From: Oscillospiraceae bacterium
GTDB taxonomy: Bacteria; Bacillota; Clostridia; Oscillospirales; Ruminococcaceae
Length of the DNA stretch: 64,000 bases
Direction: 5' to 3'
Assembly (NCBI GenBank): GCA_900768125.1
Contig: CAAGBS010000038.1
Coordinates: 62,001-126,000, forward strand
Shown here: positions 34,821 through 42,318 of the stretch, piece after piece
How positions within the stretch are numbered: position 1 is the stretch's first letter
How the letters are laid out: every line of letters begins with the position of its first letter
Made by a program: the position numbers and the translations under genes
The notes under the pieces: model-generated
Told to the model about the DNA's origin: nothing
The model's database searches: none
The model's input: the letters and a program-made list of their open reading frames with translations, nothing else

Positions 34821-35180
34821 TTAAATCTTCTCCCACTCAGCGCACTCCGGCAGCTTCATATCGTTCATGAATGCCTCGGCTATCTCAAGTATCTTCTCCT
34901 CCGGGACTATCTGCCCGCGGTTCAGCTGATAGACCTCGCCGTCAATGTTGACATCAATAGTTCCGTGGCGGGTCTTGTCGCCGATGGAGACGTAAGCCGT
35001 GCCGCCCTCGCTCTCGAAATAGTTGATGGAAGCGCCGTCCTCGCAGCAGAGTATCGCCATACAAGGGTAGGAATCCGTCCCCTCGCCGAGCCATATCTCG
35101 CCGCAAGCCGCATTCAGCGCGGTTTTGAGTTCATCTTTATCATTTGCGGGAAAATTCCCGTTGTTTGCACAAACTAACAT
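34821..35180 (-). CDS. Small uncharacterised protein, possibly Imm1-like
   Basis: 119 aa, soluble, beta-rich, with several Cys at the N-terminus. The pattern of a short catalytic-free core (AILCCEDGASINYF, GTIDVNIDGEVYQL) and the C-terminal IVPEEKILEIAEAFMND recalls Imm1 immunity proteins, but no toxin gene is next to it. ATG at 35180 is preceded by AGGAAAG. It is coupled to the GyrI-like gene and follows glmM by ten bases. Identity uncertain. Confidence 0.55.
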   Translation of the reverse strand: MLVCANNGNFPANDKDELKTALNAACGEIWLGEGTDSYPCMAILCCEDGASINYFESEGGTAYVSIGDKTRHGTIDVNIDGEVYQLNRGQIVPEEKILEIAEAFMNDMKLPECAEWEKI

Positions 35181-35190
35181 CTTTCCTCCG

Positions 35191-36552
35191 TCAGGTAAGG
35201 CTGCGCTTGACTTCCTCCGCGATGGAATCCGCCAGCCGCTTCACCATATCCATATCCTTGCCCTCGACCATAACGCGCACCAGCGGCTCCGTGCCGCTCT
35301 CGCGGACGAGAACTCTGCCATTGTCGCCGAGTTCCTTTTCAGCCGCGGAAATGCAGTCTGTTATCGCCGGGACTTTATCCCACTTGCCCTTGCCGCTCTC
35401 TGTTATCCTGACGTTCACGAGAAGCTGCGGATAGTCCTCTATGCCCTCGCAGAGCTGTGCCAGCGACTTCCCCGTCTCGGTCATGACCTTGATGAGCATA
35501 GCCGCGGTAAGCTGACCGTCACCGGTTGTCGCGTGGTCGAGCATGATTATATGCCCGGACTGCTCGCCGCCGATGTTGTAGCCGCTGCGCTGCATTTCCT
35601 CCAGCACATAGCGGTCGCCGACCTTGGCGCAGACCGTCTTCATGCCGTTCTGCTTCATGAAATCGTGGAAGCCGAGGTTGCTCATTACCGTAACTACAGC
35701 CGCGTCGCCCTTTAATATCCTCTTCTCTTTCATGCGCTTCGCAAGCACTGCGATTATGCGGTCGCCGTCTATGACCTTTCCGTTTTCATCGACCGCAAGG
35801 CACCTGTCGGCGTCGCCGTCGAACGCGAATCCAGCCGCCATGCCGCCGTTCTTGACATACTCGCACAGCTGGTCGATATGCGTGGAGCCGCAGTTATCGT
35901 TGATGTTGGTGCCGTCCGGCTCGTCTGCGATGAACTCGCAGCCAGTCCCGAGGTAGGCAAACAGCCTGCGTGCGGTCGCTGCGGAGCTTCCGTTGGCACA
36001 GTCGAAGCAGAAGCGCTGATTCACGCCCGCGTAGTCCCCCGCGCCGGCGCACTCCCTGATGTGCTGGATATAGTCGCTGCAGGCGCTGCTGAGCCTGGAA
36101 ATTCTGCCGACTTCAACGCCGTCGCGAAGCTTTATTTCGTCCTTCCGGTCGAGTATGAGAGCCTCTATTTCCTCCTCAACGCTGTCCGGGAGCTTGAATC
36201 CCTCGGCGGAGAACAGCTTTATCCCGTTGTACTCCACGGTATTATGCGAAGCGGATATCATAACGCCCGCGTCCGCGTTGTACTTCTTCACAAGGTAAGC
36301 CACCGCCGGAGTAGGCACAACGCCAAGCAGGAGCGCGTTAGCCCCCACGGAAGCAAGCCCCGCGGACAGCGCCGCCTCCAGTATCTTAGAGGAAATGCGC
36401 GTATCCATTCCAACGATGATGTTCGGGTGAGCCTTTCCGCTCTCCCTTGTGAGGACATAAGCCGCCGCCCTGCCTATCTCCATCGCTCTTTCGCAGGTGA
36501 GTTCCGTGACTGCAACGCCGCGCGCGCCGTCCGTGCCGAATATTCTTCCCAT
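35191..36552 (-). CDS. glmM: Phosphoglucosamine mutase
   Basis: 453 aa. Phosphoserine loop MISASHNTVEYNGIKLF, metal-binding DGDADR (AFDGDADRCL), sugar loop GGEQSGHIIM and phosphate-binding RESGTEPLVRVMVEG are all present. GlmM interconverts glucosamine-6- and -1-phosphate for peptidoglycan. In many Firmicutes it lies behind cdaA-cdaR; here it follows ruvB by 37 bases, so the c-di-AMP context is lost. The N-terminus MGRIFGTDGARG is canonical. Confidence 0.97.
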   Translation of the reverse strand: MGRIFGTDGARGVAVTELTCERAMEIGRAAAYVLTRESGKAHPNIIVGMDTRISSKILEAALSAGLASVGANALLLGVVPTPAVAYLVKKYNADAGVMISASHNTVEYNGIKLFSAEGFKLPDSVEEEIEALILDRKDEIKLRDGVEVGRISRLSSACSDYIQHIRECAGAGDYAGVNQRFCFDCANGSSAATARRLFAYLGTGCEFIADEPDGTNINDNCGSTHIDQLCEYVKNGGMAAGFAFDGDADRCLAVDENGKVIDGDRIIAVLAKRMKEKRILKGDAAVVTVMSNLGFHDFMKQNGMKTVCAKVGDRYVLEEMQRSGYNIGGEQSGHIIMLDHATTGDGQLTAAMLIKVMTETGKSLAQLCEGIEDYPQLLVNVRITESGKGKWDKVPAITDCISAAEKELGDNGRVLVRESGTEPLVRVMVEGKDMDMVKRLADSIAEEVKRSLT

Positions 36553-36589
36553 TATTATTGCCCCCGTTATGTATATTTAGTTATTGTGC

Positions 36590-37642
36590 TCAGAAATCAA
36601 GCCGCTGCTGACCGTCCTGGAGTATCCCCAGGTGCTTGTAAGCAAGCGCAGTCGCGGTGCGCCCGCGCGGCGTCCTTGCGATGAATCCCAGCTGCATAAG
36701 AAACGGCTCGCAGACTTCCTCCAGCGTCACCGACTCCTCGCCGAGCGCGGAAGCCAGCGTCTCCAGTCCCACAGGACCGCCGTTGTAGCCCTTGATTATC
36801 ATTTCCAGCAGCCGCCTGTCGAGCCGATCAAGACCTAGCTTGTCGATGTCCTCACGACCAAGCGCGATATCCGCAAGTTCCTGTGTTATCCTGCCGTCGC
36901 CGAGCACCTCGGCATAGTCGCGGACGCGCTTCAGCAGACGGTTAGCTATACGCGGCGTGCCCCTCGAACGCTTTGCGATCTCCATCGCACCGTCTTTGGT
37001 GCAGGGTATCGCGAGGATTATCGCCGAGCGCTGCACGATGCTGCAAAGCTCCTCCGGAGTGTACAGCTCCAGCCGCTGGATAACGCCGAATCTGTCGCGC
37101 AGCGGCGCTGAAAGCTGTCCTGAGCGCGTGGTAGCGCCTATCAGCGTGAATTTCGGCAGGTCGATTCGGATAGACCGCGCCGAGGGCCCGTTGCCCATGA
37201 TGATATCGAGGACGTAGTCCTCCATCGCGGGGTAAAGCACTTCCTCCACCTGCCGCGAAAGGCGGTGTATCTCGTCGATGAAAAGCACGTCGTTCGGCTG
37301 TAAATTCGTCAGCAGCGCCGCCAGGTCTCCCGCTTTCTCGATGGCAGGACCTGAGGTCACGCGGATATTCACGCCCATTTCATTTGCAATAATGCACGAA
37401 AGCGTGGTTTTTCCAAGCCCGGGAGGTCCGTACAGCAGAACGTGATCAAGGCACTCGCCGCGCTTCTTCGCGGCCTCTATGTAGACCTTCATGTTCTCCT
37501 TGACCTTATCCTGACCGATGTACTCGTCAAGGACCTTCGGGCGCAGGGAATACTCGATATCGGTATCTGACTCATTATATTCCGGTTCGACTATTCTGTT
37601 ACTGCGTTCGGGATTTCCCCCGAGTTCAGACATTTCCAGCAT
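36590..37642 (-). CDS. ruvB: RuvB, Holliday-junction branch-migration motor
   Basis: 350 aa. Walker [13 protein letters not shown], Walker [29 protein letters not shown] sensor region and a C-terminal winged helix with [18 protein letters not shown] at 37642 follows AAGGAAG and overlaps the TPR gene by 17 bases. It acts with RuvA and RuvC encoded upstream; a TPR protein gene is inserted between ruvA and ruvB. Confidence 0.97.
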   Translation of the reverse strand: MLEMSELGGNPERSNRIVEPEYNESDTDIEYSLRPKVLDEYIGQDKVKENMKVYIEAAKKRGECLDHVLLYGPPGLGKTTLSCIIANEMGVNIRVTSGPAIEKAGDLAALLTNLQPNDVLFIDEIHRLSRQVEEVLYPAMEDYVLDIIMGNGPSARSIRIDLPKFTLIGATTRSGQLSAPLRDRFGVIQRLELYTPEELCSIVQRSAIILAIPCTKDGAMEIAKRSRGTPRIANRLLKRVRDYAEVLGDGRITQELADIALGREDIDKLGLDRLDRRLLEMIIKGYNGGPVGLETLASALGEESVTLEEVCEPFLMQLGFIARTPRGRTATALAYKHLGILQDGQQRLDF

Positions 37643-38555
37643 CTGTATCTTCCTTTACTGTTTCTTCCTTTTCGATGTGTCTGTAGTATTGCTGCGGCAG
37701 GTCTTCTCCCGTGGCGTTTTCTGCGTGATTGAACACACGCAGCGCAGTCATGCGCCGTGAAAGCTCCACAGGGTCCTTATAGCCGCACAGTATCGCCTTA
37801 TCGTAAGCTTCTTCTGCGTTTTTCTCATCGTCATGCATTGCATACCATGTTGCAAGCTCGGCATATACCAGCGGGTGATTTTCCTGGATCGTCGCCAGCT
37901 TTTTCAGCGTTTCGAGCGCCCTTTCGTCCTCGCCGCGAAGCATGTAAATGTCCGCAAGGCTGTAGTAGGAATACCCGTAGTTCGGGTCATATTTAAGCGC
38001 CTGTTCGAAGCAGTATTCCGCATTTTTAAGGTTGCCCTCGTTGTAGTAGGCATGTCCCAGCCGCGACTGTGCGTCCGGGTTGTCGGGAGCTATCTCCACC
38101 GCCTTGCGGTAAGCCCACAGCAGCTTGCCGTCGTTCTCCTGCGCTTCATACAGCTTGATGAGCCACTCCACGCAGAAAAGCTGATTCTGCCGGTTATCCG
38201 AAATGCTGAGCGCCCGCATGAGCCTTTCCTCAGCTTCGGGATAGCGCCCCTTTGTCAGCATGAGGATACCCTTGTAAGCGCATCTTGCGCCCTCGTCTTG
38301 CAGCATAACGCGTATCCCGTGCTTTCCGAGCGCGCGGCGAGCTGCCTTGCGTTCAGAATTGCTCGTATTCAGCATACCGATAAGCGTCCCCACCGTCATG
38401 ATTATCGCAACCGCTGAAGCGACCACAACGCCTGTCATGCACATCATCTTGTAGCGGTCGTCCTCCCCCGCCATGACGTACATGACGAAAAACACCGCTT
38501 CGCACAATGCAATTATCATGAATATTTTATCGAGAACATCAAAATCCTTTTTCAA
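37626..38555 (-). CDS. Membrane-anchored TPR-repeat protein inside the ruv cluster
   Basis: About 309 aa. Two hydrophobic helices at the N-terminus (about 8-30 and 36-60) are followed by at least four tetratricopeptide repeats ([73 protein letters not shown]). I chose the TTG at 38555 because GGGAGG lies eight bases upstream; a GTG at 38564 would overlap that site. TPR proteins are scaffolds; the partner is unknown. It overlaps ruvB, so the two are translationally coupled, but no link to recombination is known to me. Confidence 0.7.
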   Translation of the reverse strand: MKKDFDVLDKIFMIIALCEAVFFVMYVMAGEDDRYKMMCMTGVVVASAVAIIMTVGTLIGMLNTSNSERKAARRALGKHGIRVMLQDEGARCAYKGILMLTKGRYPEAEERLMRALSISDNRQNQLFCVEWLIKLYEAQENDGKLLWAYRKAVEIAPDNPDAQSRLGHAYYNEGNLKNAEYCFEQALKYDPNYGYSYYSLADIYMLRGEDERALETLKKLATIQENHPLVYAELATWYAMHDDEKNAEEAYDKAILCGYKDPVELSRRMTALRVFNHAENATGEDLPQQYYRHIEKEETVKEDTDAGNV

Positions 38556-38587
38556 GGCGCTCACCTCCCGCCGTTATTTATCCGAAC

Positions 38588-39187
38588 TCAGCCCAGATGC
38601 TTGAGCGCATACTTTATAAGTTCCTCAACGCTGCTGTCAGGGTCTGCGCCGGTGAGCGCCGCCTGAGCCTGCGGCAGGGCGAATCCCAGCACGCACAGCG
38701 CGGTTATAGCCTCAGCAGCGGCGTTGCCGCCGACCGAAGCCGCAGCGACAGGCTCCGCACCGAAGTCGGAAGCGGAGATGTGCTGTTCCTTTGCCACCTT
38801 GTCTTTAAGTTCCATGACGATACGCTGGGCTATCTTGTTTCCGATTCCCGGGGAGCGGGTCAGGGTCTTGCTGTCGCCGGTGGTGATACACAGCGCCAGC
38901 TTAGACGGAGTGAGATCTGACAGTATCGCAAGCGCGGCTTTAGGACCCACTCCCGAGATGGAAGTGAGCTGCCTGAACGCCTGCAGTTCAGCAGTATCAG
39001 CGAATCCGAAAAGATCAATCGCGTCCTCGCGGACATTCAGCTGCGTAAAAAGCCTGACTTCCCCGCTGCTGCCTATCTTTTTCAGCGTATTCATCGTGGT
39101 GCGGCAGGCGTAGCCCACCCCCCCGCATTCAATCACCGCCAGATTCGGCTCTGTGTGGACGATTTCGCCATGTAAGCTGTATATCAT
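38588..39187 (-). CDS. ruvA: RuvA, Holliday-junction binding subunit
   Basis: 199 aa. OB-fold start MIYSLHGEIVHTEPN and two helix-hairpin-helix motifs (LTSISGVGPKAALAIL and LTRSPGIGNKIAQRIVMELKDK), then a linker and a C-terminal domain III (LCVLGFALPQAQAAL) that contacts RuvB. It lies three bases after the ruvC stop and upstream of the TPR/ruvB pair. Confidence 0.97.
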   Translation of the reverse strand: MIYSLHGEIVHTEPNLAVIECGGVGYACRTTMNTLKKIGSSGEVRLFTQLNVREDAIDLFGFADTAELQAFRQLTSISGVGPKAALAILSDLTPSKLALCITTGDSKTLTRSPGIGNKIAQRIVMELKDKVAKEQHISASDFGAEPVAAASVGGNAAAEAITALCVLGFALPQAQAALTGADPDSSVEELIKYALKHLG

Positions 39188-39190
39188 AAT

Positions 39191-39742
39191 TTACCTCTTG
39201 TCACTCTTGTGGAATATCTTTCCCATCGCGCCGTCGTTTTCAGCCGCCCTGGCGATGAGCCTTGAAAGCTGCGACCCGCTTGAATGTCCGTGGCATATCG
39301 CAAGCGCAACTGCGTCAGCGGTGTCGTCCGGCTTGGGTATCGCGTTCAGGTGGAGGATATTTTTCACCATCTCCTGCACCTGGTGCTTCTCGGCCTTTCC
39401 GTAGCCTACCACCGCCTGCTTCACCTGCATGGGCGTGTATTCGTATATCTCGATATCGCGCTGCACCGCCGTCAGCAAAATCACCCCGCGCGCCTGCGCA
39501 ACGTCTATTCCGGTGGTCTTGTTGTTGGTGAAATACAGCTTTTCTATCGACATGCAGTCCGGCTTGAACATATCGAGGACCGTACACATGTCGTCGTATA
39601 TTTCCATCAGGCGGCGGTCGAAGCTTGTCCCCGCCTCGGTGGTTATCGCGCCGTAGTTCACCGCTGAAAACTGCGATTTATCGTAGTCCAGCACGCCGTA
39701 ACCCACGATTGCGTAGCCCGGGTCGATACCGATTATCCTCAT
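39191..39742 (-). CDS. ruvC: RuvC, Holliday-junction resolvase
   Basis: 183 aa. Acidic residues of the RNase H-like site in IGIDPGYAIVGYG, SIEKLYF and, near the C-terminus, KPDDTADAVALAICH. The start ATG overlaps the preceding radical SAM gene stop by four bases. It cuts junctions moved by RuvAB. Position ruvC-ruvA-(TPR)-ruvB. Confidence 0.97.
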   Translation of the reverse strand: MRIIGIDPGYAIVGYGVLDYDKSQFSAVNYGAITTEAGTSFDRRLMEIYDDMCTVLDMFKPDCMSIEKLYFTNNKTTGIDVAQARGVILLTAVQRDIEIYEYTPMQVKQAVVGYGKAEKHQVQEMVKNILHLNAIPKPDDTADAVALAICHGHSSGSQLSRLIARAAENDGAMGKIFHKSDKR

Positions 39743-40356
39743 GTGTAGCTTTCGTTGTCGGTGATGTATTCGCGCACCCTGAGCGGTATCCCCATGCTGT
39801 CCGCAAGCTGCTGGCAGCGGGCTATCTCGTCCTTGGAGATAACGTCAACAACGGTGAACTTCACCTGAACGCCCATATCCTTCATATCGCGTGCGAAATC
39901 CAGCATAGCCCGGAACGCCGGCTCGCCGAAGTGCGGCCTTGTGACCTCGTTGTAGCGCTTCGCGTCCGGCGCGTTGAGGCTGACGGAAGCAACGTCGATA
40001 AGCCCGCGGAACTGCTCAATGTCGAATTTCGGGTGTATCATGCGCACAAGTCCGTTGGTGTTCAGCCGTATTTTCATGTCAGAATGCTCTCGGATATACT
40101 GCGCAGTTTTTACCAGCATATCCGCGCGGACGGTAGGCTCGCCGTATCCGCAGAAAATAGCGTGGGTGCAGCCGGTCTTGTCGAACTTCTCGTAGGCTTC
40201 CACTATCTCCTCGAATGACGGCTCATGCTCCAGCCAGAGGCTGTCATTATCCTTAACGGAATCGGAATTGTTCCGCAAGCAGAATATGCAGTCGCAGGGA
40301 CAGCCGTTTGTGATATTTATATACATCTGTCCATCGAATTTGTAAAATATAGTCAT
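39739..40356 (-). CDS. TatD-associated radical SAM protein
   Basis: 205 aa from ATG at 40356, with AAGAGGTG upstream; the frame extends to 40386 without a site. Cys-x3-Cys-x2-Cys in GCPCDCIFCLRN binds the radical SAM 4Fe-4S cluster, FCGYGEPT is the glycine-rich SAM motif, and RLNTNGL follows. The short length and sequence fit the radical SAM group usually paired with a TatD nuclease gene. No tatD is in the window; ruvC follows by overlap. Substrate unknown. Confidence 0.82.
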   Translation of the reverse strand: MTIFYKFDGQMYINITNGCPCDCIFCLRNNSDSVKDNDSLWLEHEPSFEEIVEAYEKFDKTGCTHAIFCGYGEPTVRADMLVKTAQYIREHSDMKIRLNTNGLVRMIHPKFDIEQFRGLIDVASVSLNAPDAKRYNEVTRPHFGEPAFRAMLDFARDMKDMGVQVKFTVVDVISKDEIARCQQLADSMGIPLRVREYITDNESYT

Positions 40357-40389
40357 AAAAAACACCTCTTGAATACAAATATTCATTTT

Positions 40390-40418
40390 ATTATACCACT
40401 ATATCGGGTATTTGTCAA
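40390..40418 (-). promoter_or_regulatory. Sigma-A promoter of the radical SAM-ruv run
   Basis: Minus strand TTGACA, 17-base spacer ending TGG, TATAAT, 34 bases before the ATG. It is the only clear promoter for the long run below it, down to 24524. Confidence 0.85.
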
Positions 40419-40542
40419 TGAAAATCAGGTGACATTTTGCGGAACATAGAAAAAGAGAACACTCGAGCGGTTATATTAAATTTGTATGGTCTTGCCCCTC
40501 CCGCCTTTTCCGAATTTCAAATTATTATCTCTGCCATAGAAA

Positions 40543-40567
40543 TGAAAGGAGCCGCAAAAACGGCTCC
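40543..40567 (-). terminator. Terminator after the ferredoxin-domain gene
   Basis: Minus strand GGAGCCG, loop TTTTTG, CGGCTCC, then TTTCATTTC. Seven perfect pairs, ten bases after the stop. Confidence 0.75.
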
Positions 40568-40576
40568 ATGCATTAA

Positions 40577-41278
40577 CTATTCAATTACCTGCCCGTCAGT
40601 GGTAATGATATCGACCTTTACCGTAACATCTTTCCCGGAAGCCGCCACCGCGCGCATTACTGCATTCTCAATTCCTCCGCAGCAGGGCACCTCCATTCGA
40701 GCGACCGTAATGCTCTTGATATCATTCGCGCGGATAATATCGCCCAGCTTCTCAGCGTAATCGACATCGTCCAGCTTGGGACAGCCGATGAGCGTGACTC
40801 TCCCCCTGATGTAACGGCGGTGGAAATCACCGTAGGCGTAGGCGGTGCAGTCCGCGGCGATGAGCAGGTCGCAGCCCCTGAAATAGGGAGCGTGCGCACC
40901 CGCCAGCTTTATCTGCACCGGCCACTGGCTGAGCATGCTCGGAACTTCCCCCGCTGCCGGCGCGGACTTCGGCTTCATCTGAGCCATTCGCATTCCCGGG
41001 CAGCCGGTGAACTTCGGCGTTTTCTGAGCAGGCTTCTTCTGGGATTCAATGTGGCGCTTCACGGCTTCCTCGTCAAATTCGGGAGCCTCGCGCCGGACAA
41101 AGCTAATCGCATTCATGGGACAGGCGGGCAGGCAGTTGCCCAGTCCGTCGCAGAAATCCTCGCGCAGGAGCTTCGCCTTGCCGTCAACTATGCCGATGGC
41201 GGCTTCCTTGCAGGCGTTGGCGCACAGTCCGCAGCCGTTGCATTTTTCTTCATCTATATGTATTATCTGTCTTATCAT
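40577..41278 (-). CDS. 4Fe-4S ferredoxin-domain protein with C-terminal iron-sulfur tail
   Basis: 233 aa from ATG at 41278 (TGGAG upstream). Residues 10-55 carry a ferredoxin domain: CNGCGLCANAC, then the variant CDGLGNCLPACP lacking one usual Cys. A GCPGMRM motif follows, and the C-terminal 100 residues hold DLLIAADCTAYAYGD, IGCPKLDD and CCGGIENAVMRA. The build matches stand-alone ferredoxin proteins of anaerobes that bind two clusters and may reduce or sense small molecules. It is monocistronic with its own promoter and terminator. Confidence 0.82.
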   Translation of the reverse strand: MIRQIIHIDEEKCNGCGLCANACKEAAIGIVDGKAKLLREDFCDGLGNCLPACPMNAISFVRREAPEFDEEAVKRHIESQKKPAQKTPKFTGCPGMRMAQMKPKSAPAAGEVPSMLSQWPVQIKLAGAHAPYFRGCDLLIAADCTAYAYGDFHRRYIRGRVTLIGCPKLDDVDYAEKLGDIIRANDIKSITVARMEVPCCGGIENAVMRAVAASGKDVTVKVDIITTDGQVIE

Positions 41279-41323
41279 ATCTGATCTCCATTCGTAATAT
41301 TTTAAGGCTTCACGCCCGATAAT

Positions 41324-41352
41324 ATGATAACCTATTCCGCAAGGAAAGTCAA
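41324..41352 (-). promoter_or_regulatory. Sigma-A promoter of the ferredoxin gene
   Basis: Minus strand TTGACT, 17-base spacer, TATCAT. Start near 41316, about 38 bases before the ATG. Confidence 0.65.
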
Positions 41353-41517
41353 TAGAAGTTTCAGCCTGTGATTCCATCTCTTGTAACTATGCCCGTTTAA
41401 CTCCCGTGGCAACAGCAAAATTCAACAAATTTTCACAGTGGGATATTTGCAAAATCACCAAAACAGACTAAATTTCTTCCAGCCGCGGCAAAAAAGCCGA
41501 TTTTTTTCCTTTCCTGC

Positions 41518-41546
41518 TTGACAGGCTGTGTAATATGTGTTACAAT
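41518..41546 (+). promoter_or_regulatory. Sigma-A promoter of the 89-aa gene
   Basis: TTGACA, 17-base spacer ending TGT, TACAAT. Start near 41553, about 48 bases before the ATG. Confidence 0.8.
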
Positions 41547-41600
41547 TACTGTTGTAAATTCTGTAGTCAATAACAGACATATCAAAGGAGGACACTAAAA

Positions 41601-41870
41601 ATGGGGGATATCCATGTTGGCGATAAGGTCGTTGTAAGACTCAAGGAGTATTTCAGCGGCGAGGGTAACATAAGACCTCTCGTACAGGGCGAGGTAAGAT
41701 TTGTCAACACCACCGCTAATTTTGCGGTAGTAGACGTTGGCAACTACCGCGTAAGCTACTGGCTGAACGAAATAAGCGCATTCAACGAAAATGAGTATGA
41801 GTTCATCAGCCGCAACCGCGTAAAGCGCACTTCCATCTCCACTTCTCCCGAGGAGACAGAACAGCTGTAA
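41601..41870 (+). CDS. 89-aa beta-rich orphan protein
   Basis: A plus-strand gene among minus-strand genes. AAAGGAGG lies eight to ten bases before the ATG. Sequence starts MGDIHVGDKVVVRLKEYF and continues with GEVRFVNTTANFAVVDVGNYRVSY, a run of short strands like an SH3-type or KOW small barrel, then a charged tail ending in Glu-rich PEETEQL. It has a perfect promoter and a terminator, so it should be well expressed on its own. I recognise no family; a small RNA- or ribosome-binding protein is a guess. Confidence 0.78.
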   Translation: MGDIHVGDKVVVRLKEYFSGEGNIRPLVQGEVRFVNTTANFAVVDVGNYRVSYWLNEISAFNENEYEFISRNRVKRTSISTSPEETEQL

Positions 41871-41886
41871 TACAGCATTATACGAG

Positions 41887-41915
41887 CACCGGACAGTCAA
41901 CTGCCCGGTGTTTTT
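41887..41915 (+). terminator. Terminator of the 89-aa gene
   Basis: CACCGGACAG, loop TCAA, CTGCCCGGTG (one mismatch), TTTTT, 17 bases after the stop. Confidence 0.85.
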
Positions 41916-41918
41916 CAT

Positions 41919-41955
41919 AAAAGAACAGCGAGCAGATAACTGCCCGCTGATTTTT
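41919..41955 (-). terminator. Terminator of the 94-aa gene
   Basis: Minus strand CAGCGGGCAG, loop TTAT, CTGCTCGCTG (one mismatch), then TTCTTTT. It stands three bases from the opposing terminator and overlaps neither gene. Confidence 0.75.
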
Positions 41956-41957
41956 TA

Positions 41958-42242
41958 TCATGCTCCGAAAAGTTCCTTGGTGAGCCACACATGCGCTGTA
42001 TCGAGCGCTTCGTAAAGGCTGTTCATCTCACCCTTCCTGATTTTTGCAAAATCCTCAGGATTGGTGGAAGTCGGTATCATCTGGACCATGACCTTGGTAG
42101 GTATCTCGGCGTCCTTGTATTTCTCGCTCTCGCGGATAGTAAGCTTGGTTACGAACTTGTCGCCCATGCTTCCGTAGTAGATCTCGTTTCCGCTTCTCAC
42201 CATCGGAAATCCGCGGTAGTAGATAAAGTTACTCTCTGCCAT
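41958..42242 (-). CDS. 94-aa conserved-looking hypothetical protein
   Basis: 94 aa from ATG at 42242, with GGAGG eight bases upstream; the frame continues to 42278 without a site. Sequence opens MAESNFIYYRGFPMVRSGNE and has GDKFVTKLTIRESEKY, a compact alpha/beta soluble protein with no Cys. The strand MVQMIPTSTNPEDF is hydrophobic. Not recognised. It lies downstream of the Gld-like ABC operon (76 bases) but I see no reason to join them. It ends with its own terminator. Confidence 0.75.
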   Translation of the reverse strand: MAESNFIYYRGFPMVRSGNEIYYGSMGDKFVTKLTIRESEKYKDAEIPTKVMVQMIPTSTNPEDFAKIRKGEMNSLYEALDTAHVWLTKELFGA

Positions 42243-42318
42243 TTTAATTACCTCCATATATATTACATTATTTAACACGGTCAGGGAGCGCAGCCCGAAG
42301 CTGCGTTCCGTTCAGCTG

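Larger units (their letters stand above)
41279..41600. other. Divergent intergenic region, 322 bases
   Basis: Holds back-to-back promoters for the ferredoxin gene (41324-41352, minus) and the 89-aa gene (41518-41546, plus). Between them is AT-rich sequence; I see no gene, tRNA or riboswitch. A weak CGGC-A6-GCCG hairpin before T7 near 41484-41506 could end a short transcript. Confidence 0.6.

Noticed and set aside
34821..35180. Toxin-immunity island around the Imm1-like gene
   Set aside because: No toxin or secretion gene is adjacent; neighbours are glmM and a GyrI-like gene.
41484..41506. Hairpin CGGC-A6-GCCG with T-run as a small RNA terminator
   Set aside because: Only four pairs and no promoter found upstream, so I did not call an RNA gene.
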